Assembly (NCBI RefSeq): GCF_001623525.1
Contig: NZ_CP015225.1
Span: 1,240,001-1,304,000 of the forward strand
Direction of reading: 5' to 3'
From: Pseudomonas fluorescens
Lineage (GTDB): Bacteria > Pseudomonadota > Gammaproteobacteria > Pseudomonadales > Pseudomonadaceae
DNA: 64,000 nt
In this document: positions 24,415 through 31,535 of the stretch, piece after piece
How the letters are laid out: each line of letters opens with the position of its first letter
How positions within the stretch are numbered: position 1 is the stretch's first letter
Program-made: the position numbers and the translations under genes
Notes under the pieces: model-generated
Told to the model about the DNA's origin: nothing
What the model saw: the letters and a program-made list of their open reading frames with translations, nothing else
The model's database searches: none

Positions 24415-25446
24415 TCAGGGAATGGGTTTGTCCAGCCAGCTCAACAGGGCCTTGTGGAACCGATCCGGCTCTTCCATCTGTGGGGCATGCCCCAGATTGG
24501 GGAACTCCACCAGCGTCGAGCTGGGAATCAGCCGGGCGGCTTGCTTGCCCAATACCTCGTAGTGGCCCAGCTTGGCCTTGACCGCCGGCGGCGCGATGTC
24601 GCTGCCGATGGCGGTGGTGTCCGAGGTGCCGATCAGCAGCAGGGTGGGTACCGTCAAGTCCTTGAATTCGTAATAGACCGGTTGGGTGAAGATCATGTCG
24701 TAGATCAGCGCCGAGTTCCACGCCACTTGCGTATGACCCGGGCCCTTGTTCAAGCCGGCGAGCATGTCTACCCAGCGCTCGAACTCAGGTTTCCAGCGGC
24801 CTGCGTAATAGGTCGTGCGCTCGTAGTTGCGAATACCCTCGGCGTTGACTTTCAGCTCCCGCGCGTACCATTGGTCCACGGTGCGATAGGGTACGCCCAA
24901 GGCTTTCCAGTCTTCCAGGCCAATGGGGTTGACCATCGCCAGGCGTTCGACCTCGTCGGGAAACTGCAAGGCGTAGCGGGTGGCGAGCATGCCGCCGGTG
25001 GAGTGACCGAGGATGACGGCTTTCTGTACGCCGAGGGCCTTGAGCAAGGCCTGGGTGTTGCTCGCCAGTTGCTGGAAGCTGTACTGGTAATGCTCGGGTT
25101 TACTCGATGTGCAGAAACCGATCTGGTCCGCCGCGATGACCCGGTATCCGGCTTCGCTGAGCACTTTGATCGAATCGCCCCAGGTGGCGGCGCAGAAATT
25201 CTTGCCATGCATCAGCACCACTGTGCGGCCATTGACCTTGCCTTGGGCCGGCACGTCCATGTAGCCCATCTGCAACGACTGGCCCTGGGACTGGAAGGCG
25301 AAGCGCTTGAGGGTGTAGGGGTATTCGAAGCCCTCCAACAGCGCTCCGTAGGCCGGGCCTTCGGGTGGGGTGGCGGCCAGGGCGAACAGGGGCAGGGCGG
25401 CGGTGAGGAACAGGCTGGGCAACCAGCGCGCGGGGGTACGGGGCAT
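24415..25446 (-). CDS. Secreted alpha/beta hydrolase
   Basis: Encodes 343 residues. The ATG at 25446 follows AAGGAG with 7-base spacing; a TTG two codons earlier sits too close to it. The signal peptide is residues 1-26 (hydrophobic core SLFLTAALPLFALA). The fold motifs are VVLMHGKNF (oxyanion region, 76-84), GHSTGG with nucleophile Ser149, an acidic residue in LLIGTSDTT (about 273-281), and NLGHAPQ with the catalytic His near 320. It is probably a periplasmic esterase or hydrolase with unknown substrate. The downstream 2-hydroxyacid dehydrogenase gene follows after 11 bases, hinting at a shared small-acid or ester substrate, but this is inference. Confidence 0.85.
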   Translation of the reverse strand: MPRTPARWLPSLFLTAALPLFALAATPPEGPAYGALLEGFEYPYTLKRFAFQSQGQSLQMGYMDVPAQGKVNGRTVVLMHGKNFCAATWGDSIKVLSEAGYRVIAADQIGFCTSSKPEHYQYSFQQLASNTQALLKALGVQKAVILGHSTGGMLATRYALQFPDEVERLAMVNPIGLEDWKALGVPYRTVDQWYARELKVNAEGIRNYERTTYYAGRWKPEFERWVDMLAGLNKGPGHTQVAWNSALIYDMIFTQPVYYEFKDLTVPTLLLIGTSDTTAIGSDIAPPAVKAKLGHYEVLGKQAARLIPSSTLVEFPNLGHAPQMEEPDRFHKALLSWLDKPIP

Positions 25447-25531
25447 GGTCAATCTCCTTGTGGCCGCCGCCGATCCTGGCGCGACCCGATTATGGCGACA
25501 TTAACCACAGGCAACCGAACAGCCCGAACGT

Positions 25532-25966
25532 TCAGTCCATCCATCCCAGTGTCGCCAGGGCCAGAACGCCATAGCGCAGGCCCTTGGCAAGGCTCACGAG
25601 CAGCAGGAAACGCCGCCACGGTTCGCCCATTACCCCGGCCACCAAGGTCAACGGATCACCGATGATCGGCAGCCAGCTGAGCAGCAGTGACCAGTGGCCG
25701 AAGCGTTGGTAATGCACGCGAGCCTTGTCCAGGTGGGCCGGGCTGACCGGAAACCAGCGCCGATCCTTGAAGTGCTCCAGCCGCGTGCCCAGCCACCAGT
25801 TCACCAGCGAGCCCAGGACATTGCCGAGCGTGGCAACGGCCAGCAACAGCCAGACCAGATGGCGCTCGCTGAGCAACAAGCCGACCAACACCGCCTCCGA
25901 TTGCAACGGCAACAAGGTTGCCGCGCCGAAAGCCGCCAGGAACAAGCCGATATAGGCTTCGCCCAT
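25532..25966 (-). CDS. YqaA-family small membrane protein (VTT/DedA-like)
   Basis: Encodes 144 residues with about four hydrophobic segments. GNVLGSLVNWWLGTRLEHF (about 49-67) is the signature region of YqaA/DedA-like proteins, a family linked to membrane lipid homeostasis and flippase-like VTT domains. Its start codon overlaps the stop of the DUF411 gene by one base (TAATG), showing coupled translation. Function is known only at family level. Confidence 0.82.
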   Translation of the reverse strand: MGEAYIGLFLAAFGAATLLPLQSEAVLVGLLLSERHLVWLLLAVATLGNVLGSLVNWWLGTRLEHFKDRRWFPVSPAHLDKARVHYQRFGHWSLLLSWLPIIGDPLTLVAGVMGEPWRRFLLLVSLAKGLRYGVLALATLGWMD

Positions 25967-26412
25967 TAGTGGGCCGGGTAATCCGCCACTACGGTTTGGG
26001 TCCCGTCTTTCTTCAAACCGATGACTTGGTAGGCATCGCTCATACCGTCCATTTCCATGCCGGGCGAGCCCATGGGCATGCCCGGCGCGGCGACACCGAG
26101 CAGGTCATCGCGCTTGCTCAGCGCCAGCACCTGGTCGGCCGGGACATGGCCTTCGACGAATTTGCCGTTGATCTCGGCGGTGTGGCAGGAACGCAGGTTC
26201 GGCGCCACGCCCAGGCGCTGCTTGACCGAACTCATGTCGGCTTCGACATGGTCGTTGACCTTGAAGCCGTTTGCTTGCAGATGCGAGATCCACTTTTTGC
26301 AGCAGCCGCAATTGGCATCGCGGTGCACATCGATGGTGACTGGTTCGGCGGCCTGGGCCAGGGTGGTCATGAACAGGGCGCTCAAGGCGAGCAGGTGCAG
26401 GGGATGGGCCAT
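25966..26412 (-). CDS. DUF411 periplasmic metal-binding protein
   Basis: Encodes 148 residues. A signal peptide (residues 1-21, ending TLAQA) is followed by a DUF411 domain. DANCGCCKKW (about 31-40) is the family's CxCC metal site, and a Met-rich tract (GMPMGSPGMEMDGM, about 110-123) suggests copper binding. DUF411 genes are common in copper- and silver-resistance loci. The chosen ATG at 26412 begins the signal peptide, though no strong Shine-Dalgarno precedes it, and the annotated start could lie a few codons upstream. It is translationally coupled to the YqaA-like gene. A periplasmic metal-handling role is family-based inference. Confidence 0.8.
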   Translation of the reverse strand: MAHPLHLLALSALFMTTLAQAAEPVTIDVHRDANCGCCKKWISHLQANGFKVNDHVEADMSSVKQRLGVAPNLRSCHTAEINGKFVEGHVPADQVLALSKRDDLLGVAAPGMPMGSPGMEMDGMSDAYQVIGLKKDGTQTVVADYPAH

Positions 26413-26531
26413 GGAGGAGGTCTCGTGTCGAACGGTTTGGAGGGAGGATAACAGAGTAGCGAGCGCGAGCTGACGGGGGGCTGAAGCGGGGATTACAGAA
26501 TTGTCAGGTTGCAAGGGCGAATAACGTCCTT

Positions 26532-26629
26532 TGGGAGCTTGCTCGTGATGGCGGTGACGCTGCTTCAGGGGAAGGCAAGGCGCGATAAAACCAGTGTTGC
26601 ATAAGGTTGGCGAGGGAGTTTGCTCCCAC
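26532..26629. repeat. Mixed REP pair
   Basis: TGGGAGCTTGCTCGTGATGG at the left and GGCGAGGGAGTTTGCTCCC at the right are diverged REP units of two different Pseudomonas types, upstream of the DUF411 gene. Confidence 0.5.
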
Positions 26630-26642
26630 GCCAAAAAGACAG

Positions 26643-26780
26643 TTAGCGGGGCATGTCGAAGCCCGGGCCGCCACGGTGATCAGGTCGATCCCCATGGCCG
26701 CGGTCGTGGGGGAAAAACAGGCAGCCACTCAGGGTCAGGGTGGACAACAAGGCAAGCAATAGGCTGATACGACGAAACAT
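26643..26780 (-). CDS. Tiny lipoprotein, His/Asp/Gly/Arg-rich
   Basis: Encodes 45 residues from the ATG at 26780, preceded by GAGGA at good spacing. The N terminus is a lipoprotein signal: a basic start, a Leu-rich core (ISLLLALLSTLTLSGC) and lipobox LSGC. The mature part is only about 24 residues (CFFP-free count aside, CLFFPHDRGHGDRP then DHRGGPGFDMPR) with three His and several Asp, compatible with metal binding. Small lipoproteins of this kind recur in Pseudomonas without known function. It faces a small membrane-protein gene across 150 bases and neighbours the DUF411 gene. Confidence 0.65.
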   Translation of the reverse strand: MFRRISLLLALLSTLTLSGCLFFPHDRGHGDRPDHRGGPGFDMPR

Positions 26781-26930
26781 ACATAATTCCTCATGATTAA
26801 CCGCCGCGGTTGCGCGAATACGCTCCTTCGGCTGTACCATGGGACCCCGTTGGCAGCCCGCCATTCCCGCAATACGGTATGGACTTGGCAAGCCTTCGGA
26901 TACAGAGCGGATACATTCAGGAAATTGGTA

Positions 26931-27119
26931 ATGACTCATTCACAACGTTTGAAATACTCGATTCTGATCGTCCTCGTCGTCCTGGCAATCATGCTGGGGC
27001 TGTCGTGGATGCAGGGCAAGGGCATGATCAGCGAGCAGCTGTTTCAATACATCGCCATCGCCGTGGCGGTCATCGTGGTGGTGATCAACGGCGTGATGCG
27101 GCGCAAGGTCAAGTCCTGA
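26931..27119 (+). CDS. Small two-helix membrane protein
   Basis: Encodes 62 residues from the ATG at 26931. There are two hydrophobic segments (about residues 9-26 and 40-56) with a short loop (QGKGMISEQ) between them and a basic C-terminal tail (MRRKVKS). No catalytic residues are visible. An upstream in-frame extension of 46 residues is implausible because it overlaps the promoter region of the divergent lipoprotein gene. The function is unknown; an inner-membrane location is inferred from the helices. It converges with the winged-helix gene 9 bases away. Confidence 0.65.
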   Translation: MTHSQRLKYSILIVLVVLAIMLGLSWMQGKGMISEQLFQYIAIAVAVIVVVINGVMRRKVKS

Positions 27120-27128
27120 GCGCCGGCT

Positions 27129-27509
27129 TCATTCCTCGGCCTTGAGCACGGCCATCGCACTGGGGTGCAGGCGGTAGCTTTTATCCGGGTTGAGGGTGAC
27201 GACGCCCTCGCTGCACAGGCGCTTCAACACCTCACGCACGCTGAGAAAGGACAATGGAATGTCCAGCCCCAATAACTGGCTGTGCACCCCGCGCACGCCC
27301 AGGCTGCGGTTTTCCTGGGCGGCCTTGAGCAGCGCGTCGATGACTTTGAGACGAATCAGGCTGGTCCTGAGCCCGAAGCTCTTGAGCAAGCGTCTGATGT
27401 GGTCATTGCCGCCTCGCTCTGCCGGCCTGTCGAATACACGGTGGGGGGCGCTCAGCGAGACGCCGGTCGCCCTTGGCTTGCCCTCCATGGGCAGTTGCGC
27501 GTTACGCAT
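27129..27509 (-). CDS. Small winged-helix protein, Fur-like N-terminal fold
   Basis: Encodes 126 residues. AAGGAG lies 7 bases before the ATG. Residues about 36-120 (RRLLKSFGLRTSLIRLKVID, then LDIPLSFLSVREVLKRL) resemble the DNA-binding winged helix of the Fur family. The His/Cys-rich regulatory metal sites and the dimerisation domain of Fur proteins are missing, and the first 35 residues are basic and probably disordered. It may be a truncated or specialised Fur-type regulator; the family link is by pattern only. It lies immediately upstream of the pvdQ region on the opposite strand, about 300 bases from pvdQ. Confidence 0.5.
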   Translation of the reverse strand: MRNAQLPMEGKPRATGVSLSAPHRVFDRPAERGGNDHIRRLLKSFGLRTSLIRLKVIDALLKAAQENRSLGVRGVHSQLLGLDIPLSFLSVREVLKRLCSEGVVTLNPDKSYRLHPSAMAVLKAEE

Positions 27510-27655
27510 GCAAAAACTCCTTACCAGCCTGATCAGAAAAGGTCACGGATACTCTCCTGTAATAGGACGAACGAGGACGCACAATCATGAGGACCATGAT
27601 GTGAAAAAAATGCCCTTGCTGCGTCAAACCCCCATATTCAAAAGGCTGCCAGCCA

Positions 27656-27679
27656 TTAATTTTTTTTCATCCGGTTCGT
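27656..27679 (+). promoter_or_regulatory. Candidate PvdS (iron-starvation sigma) promoter of pvdQ
   Basis: TTAAT, 16 bases, CGT matches the published PvdS box TAAAT-N16-CGT with one mismatch, about 125 bases before the pvdQ start. pvdQ belongs to the PvdS regulon in characterised pseudomonads. Confidence 0.45.
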
Positions 27680-27804
27680 TTTCAAGGGAGGCACATTCCG
27701 GTTCAGCAAGCGGCATGTGATTTCCCAGGCGGGTCGAGTGTTTGTCTTCTGTCGCACCGGTGGCCGTCCTGGTTTCTGAAGTTTTATCAGGAGTGAATGT
27801 GAGA

Positions 27805-30153
27805 ATGTCCGGGCAGTTATCGAGGATTGGCCTCGCAGGCGCTTTTCTGGGGATCGCCCTCGGGCTCAGCCCCGTGGTCAATGCGCAAGACGATGGGCAG
27901 CAGGCCAGTGCCGAGATCCGTCGCACCCGTTTTGGCGTACCGCATATCCGGGCGCAGGATGAGCGCGGGCTGGGTTATGGCATCGGCTACGCCTACGCCC
28001 AGGACAACCTGTGCCTGCTGGCCAATGAGCTCGTCACGGTCAATGCCCAGCGCTCGCGCTATTTCGGGCCCGAGCGCAGGACGGTGGAGCAACGGGAGAA
28101 CCGCGTCAGCGATCTGTTCTTCAGTTGGCTCAACACGCCACAAGCGGTTTCCGGTTTCTGGCAGGCCCAGACGCCTCAAGTGCAACAACTGGTCGAAGGC
28201 TACGTGGCGGGCTACAACCGTGCGCTGGTCGAGCGCAAGGCCAAAGGCCTGCCCGAACAATGTGCCAGCGAGTGGGTGCGACCGATCACGGCGCTGGACC
28301 TGGTCAAGTTGACCCGTCGGTTGTTGGTGGAAGGCGGCGTTGGCCAATTCGCCGAGGCCCTGGCCGGCGCGCAACCGCCCCAGGCGAGCGCGCTCGCGGG
28401 CACCCCGGTCACGGGTTTCGCGGCCGCTGCAACCCGGCAGCAGCGTTTTGCCCTGGAGCGCGGCAGCAATGCGCTGGCCATCGGCAGCGAGCGCTCGTTC
28501 AATGGTCGCGGCATGTTGCTGGCGAACCCACATTTTCCGTGGCTGGGTGGCATGCGTTTCTACCAGATGCACCTGACCATTCCCGGCAAGCTGGACGTCA
28601 TGGGCGCGGCGCTGCCAGGCCTGCCGATGATCAATATCGGTTTCAGCCAGCACTTGGCCTGGACCCACACCGTCGACAGCTCGAAACACTTCACCCTATA
28701 CCGCCTGCAACTCGACCCTAAGGACCCGACCCGCTATCTGCTTGACGGCAAGTCTGTGCCGATGAGTCAGCAGACGGTCGCGGTGGACGTCAAGCAACCT
28801 GATGGACAGGTGCAGACGGTCACCCGAGTGGTCTATGGCTCGCAGTTCGGCCCGATCGTGCAATGGCCTGGCCGGTTGGACTGGGATAACCGGTTCGCCT
28901 ACAGCCTGCGGGATGCAAACCTGGAAAACGATCGCGTGCTGGCGCAGTGGTACGCCATGAACAAGGCGGTCACGCTCAAGGATCTGCAGGACGCCGTCCA
29001 TAAGATCCAGGGCATTCCCTGGGTCAATACCCTGGCGGTGGACGACCAGGGGCAAAGCCTTTACATGAACGTGTCGGTGGTGCCGAACGTCGACGCCGAG
29101 AAACTGGCCCGGTGCAGCGATCCCCGGGCCGGGTTGCGACTGATCGTGCTGGATGGCTCCCGCAGCGAGTGTGCCTGGAGCATCGATTCCAAAGCCGTGC
29201 AAAAAGGCACCTATGCCGCCGACAGGCTTCCGCAGTTGCTGCGCCGCGATTATGTGCAGAACTCCAACGATTCAGCTTGGATGGTCAACCCTGCGCAGCC
29301 GCTGTCCGGTTACTCCCCACTGATCAGTCAGCAAGGCCAGCCCCTGGGACTGCGGGCGCGTTTTGCGCTGGACCGGATGAGCCAATTGGCCAAGAGCGGG
29401 CCGGTGAAGATCGAGGATTTGCAGCGCATGGTCATGGACGATCAGGTTTACCTGGCTGACCAGGTGATGCCGGACCTGCTCGGCGTGTGCGCCGGTGACC
29501 TGGGGGCCGATGCTTCGGCATTGGTCGAGGCTTGTGCCAGCCTCAAGGCGTGGGATCGCAAGGCCGGCCTGAATAGCGGCCTGGGGTTCGTGCATTTCCA
29601 GCACATCATGGACCGCTTGCAGGCGGTGCCGGATTCATGGCGCGTCGCGTTCGACCCCAAAGACCCGCAACACACACCGCGTGGCCTGGCGATTGAGCGG
29701 CCAGCCGTGCTCAAGGCCGTGCGCGATGCCATGCTGGCTTCGGTGGAGACGGTGAAGGTCGCCGGCTTGTCGAAGGACAGCCAATGGCAAGACGTCCAGG
29801 TGGCCAGCAGCGGCAGCCGACAGACACCGATTCACGGCGGTCCCGGGGAGCTGGGCATCTACAACGCGATCCAGAGTGTGCCCGGGGCGGACGGCAAGCG
29901 GGAGGTGGTCAGCGGGACCAGTTATCTGCAAGTGGTGACGTTTGACGGCAACGGTCCGCAGGCCCAGGGGTTGCTGGCATTCTCCCTCTCCAGCGACCCG
30001 GCATCGCCATATTCGGCGGACCAGACCCAGGCCTTTTCGCAGAAGCAGTGGAGTGTGCTGCCATTCACTGAACAGCAGATCAAGGCCGATCCGCACTATC
30101 AAGCGTTGATTATCCGCGAGCGTGATGAGACGGGCAGGGTGGCTACGCAATAG
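27805..30153 (+). CDS. pvdQ: Acyl-homoserine lactone / pyoverdine-precursor acylase PvdQ
   Basis: Encodes 782 residues from the ATG at 27805. A GTG at 27799 is closer to the AGGAG at 27789 and is a real alternative. A signal peptide (about residues 1-28) precedes an Ntn-hydrolase of the penicillin acylase type. The alpha chain ends at Gly220, and LERGSNALAIG shows the self-cleavage site with catalytic Ser221 starting the beta chain. NPHFPWLGGMRFYQMH, GLPMINIGFS and RRDYVQNSNDSAW are all strongly PvdQ-like. PvdQ removes the myristate tail from the pyoverdine precursor in the periplasm and also hydrolyses long-chain acyl-homoserine lactones. It stands apart from other pyoverdine genes here, with an iron-starvation-type promoter as the likely control. 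Confidence 0.9.
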   Translation: MSGQLSRIGLAGAFLGIALGLSPVVNAQDDGQQASAEIRRTRFGVPHIRAQDERGLGYGIGYAYAQDNLCLLANELVTVNAQRSRYFGPERRTVEQRENRVSDLFFSWLNTPQAVSGFWQAQTPQVQQLVEGYVAGYNRALVERKAKGLPEQCASEWVRPITALDLVKLTRRLLVEGGVGQFAEALAGAQPPQASALAGTPVTGFAAAATRQQRFALERGSNALAIGSERSFNGRGMLLANPHFPWLGGMRFYQMHLTIPGKLDVMGAALPGLPMINIGFSQHLAWTHTVDSSKHFTLYRLQLDPKDPTRYLLDGKSVPMSQQTVAVDVKQPDGQVQTVTRVVYGSQFGPIVQWPGRLDWDNRFAYSLRDANLENDRVLAQWYAMNKAVTLKDLQDAVHKIQGIPWVNTLAVDDQGQSLYMNVSVVPNVDAEKLARCSDPRAGLRLIVLDGSRSECAWSIDSKAVQKGTYAADRLPQLLRRDYVQNSNDSAWMVNPAQPLSGYSPLISQQGQPLGLRARFALDRMSQLAKSGPVKIEDLQRMVMDDQVYLADQVMPDLLGVCAGDLGADASALVEACASLKAWDRKAGLNSGLGFVHFQHIMDRLQAVPDSWRVAFDPKDPQHTPRGLAIERPAVLKAVRDAMLASVETVKVAGLSKDSQWQDVQVASSGSRQTPIHGGPGELGIYNAIQSVPGADGKREVVSGTSYLQVVTFDGNGPQAQGLLAFSLSSDPASPYSADQTQAFSQKQWSVLPFTEQQIKADPHYQALIIRERDETGRVATQ

Positions 30154-30202
30154 CCGCTGGTGAGCGGTCACATTCAAACGGAATGTAGACTGATCCACCG
30201 CC

Positions 30203-30364
30203 TTCGCGAGCAAGCTCGCTCCCACACATAGGATCGGTACCAGCCTGTGATTTCCCGGCCAACACAGATCCCCAGTGGGAGCGAGCTTGCTCGCGATGAC
30301 GGCGGCACATTCAACGTCGAGGCAAGCTGACCCGGGCTATCGCGAGCAAGCTAGGCTCCCACAG
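30203..30364. repeat. Cluster of three REP units
   Basis: Units at about 30203-30227, 30275-30300 (inverted) and 30338-30364 share the core GCGAGCAAGCTCGCTCCC or its reverse. They lie between the convergent pvdQ and fecR genes. The third unit has a 2-base insertion (AAGCTAGGCTCCC). Confidence 0.8.
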
Positions 30365-30374
30365 AGAAAAGCTG

Positions 30375-31376
30375 TCAGTGAGTGGCTGGTCGTTGCCCGA
30401 TGGAATTGAGAACCGGGTTGCCGTCCTTGTTCTGGGTCAGGTAGACCGGCAGCACTTTCGGCAGCGAAGGCACCAGGTTTTGCACTTCGCTGATGTTGTA
30501 GACACCACCGATACGCAGGCCCCCGGTGCTGTTGTCGGCCAACATGACAGGCCGGTCGAGGTAGCGGTTGATCAGCGGCAGTGCATCGCTCAGGGCAAGG
30601 TTATCCAGCACCAGTTTGCCGTTGCGCCAGGCCAGCGAACTGTCATTGGCATCTGTCTCACGAACTTGCGGTTGTTGGTCGCCTGCCTTGTAGCTGGCCT
30701 GCATGCCCGGGAAAAGCGGCAGGCCGTCACGGCTGAGTGCCTGGTTGCTGGTCACCCTCACCGAGCCCTCCAGTAGCGTGATCCGTACCTGGTCCTGGTA
30801 CATCCATACGTTGAAGCGTGTACCGGTCACACGCACCTGGCCTTGGCCGGCCCGAACGACAAACGGGTGCTGTTTGTCATGGCTGACGTCAAAAAACGCC
30901 TCACCCTTTTTCAGCGTCACCCGGCGTTCGTTTTTGTAGTTGGCAAATACCAGCTCACTGCCCAGGTTGAGTTCGACCTGGCTGCCGTCACCCAGGGTGA
31001 TATGACGTACGCTGGCGCCCGCTTCGAAGCGCTGGTAGGAGTTGGCAACCCAGCCCAGATTCCAGCCGGTGTAAGCAGCCAGGGGCATGCCCACTACTAA
31101 CACCGCAGCGGCGACCGCCAACCGGCTCCAACGCGACTGGGTGCGGCGTGCTGGAGCCGTCGGCGTTGACTCGACACGCGGCAGATGATCGGCAACAGCC
31201 CAGATCTCCAGCATGGCTTCGTATTCGAAAGCATGCAGGGGATCGGCATCGTGCCATTGCTTGAACGCCTGCCGTTCGGCATGGGTGCAATCGGCGGCAT
31301 GCAAACGCATGCACCAATGGGCAGCGGCATCGGTAATGGCGTCGTATTCGGCTTCCGAGAGGGGATGTTCGGTCAT
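30375..31376 (-). CDS. FecR-family anti-sigma / sigma-regulator protein (orphan)
   Basis: Encodes 333 residues. AGGAAG precedes the ATG. The cytoplasmic N-terminal part (about 1-80, with AAHWCMRL and FKQWHDADP) is DUF4880-like. One transmembrane helix spans about 88-106, the periplasmic FecR domain about 120-215 (GDGSQVELNLGSELVFANY), and a DUF4974/secretin-TonB N-terminal-like part about 255-315. Such proteins relay TonB-receptor signals to an ECF sigma factor, normally encoded just upstream. Here the upstream gene is a giant toxin-like protein, so no sigma gene is adjacent. A PvdS-like box upstream and convergent pvdQ suggest an FpvR-like role in siderophore signalling, which is inference. 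Confidence 0.85.
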   Translation of the reverse strand: MTEHPLSEAEYDAITDAAAHWCMRLHAADCTHAERQAFKQWHDADPLHAFEYEAMLEIWAVADHLPRVESTPTAPARRTQSRWSRLAVAAAVLVVGMPLAAYTGWNLGWVANSYQRFEAGASVRHITLGDGSQVELNLGSELVFANYKNERRVTLKKGEAFFDVSHDKQHPFVVRAGQGQVRVTGTRFNVWMYQDQVRITLLEGSVRVTSNQALSRDGLPLFPGMQASYKAGDQQPQVRETDANDSSLAWRNGKLVLDNLALSDALPLINRYLDRPVMLADNSTGGLRIGGVYNISEVQNLVPSLPKVLPVYLTQNKDGNPVLNSIGQRPATH

Positions 31377-31444
31377 TGACTCTTCCTGGTTTGCCGCATT
31401 CTAACCTTCGGCATGAGCTGCCGAGAACAACCGTCATGGCGTTT

Positions 31445-31468
31445 ACGCATCAATCGCCTGTTTTTTTA
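31445..31468 (-). promoter_or_regulatory. Candidate PvdS promoter of the fecR gene
   Basis: On the minus strand TAAAA, 16 bases, CGT matches TAAAT-N16-CGT with one mismatch. It lies about 70 bases before the fecR start. Confidence 0.35.
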
Positions 31469-31535
31469 CACAAACACTCGTTGTCGCCTACCGTCGCATA
31501 CATTGCGTGAAAAAAAGATCAACCACCCAAACCGT

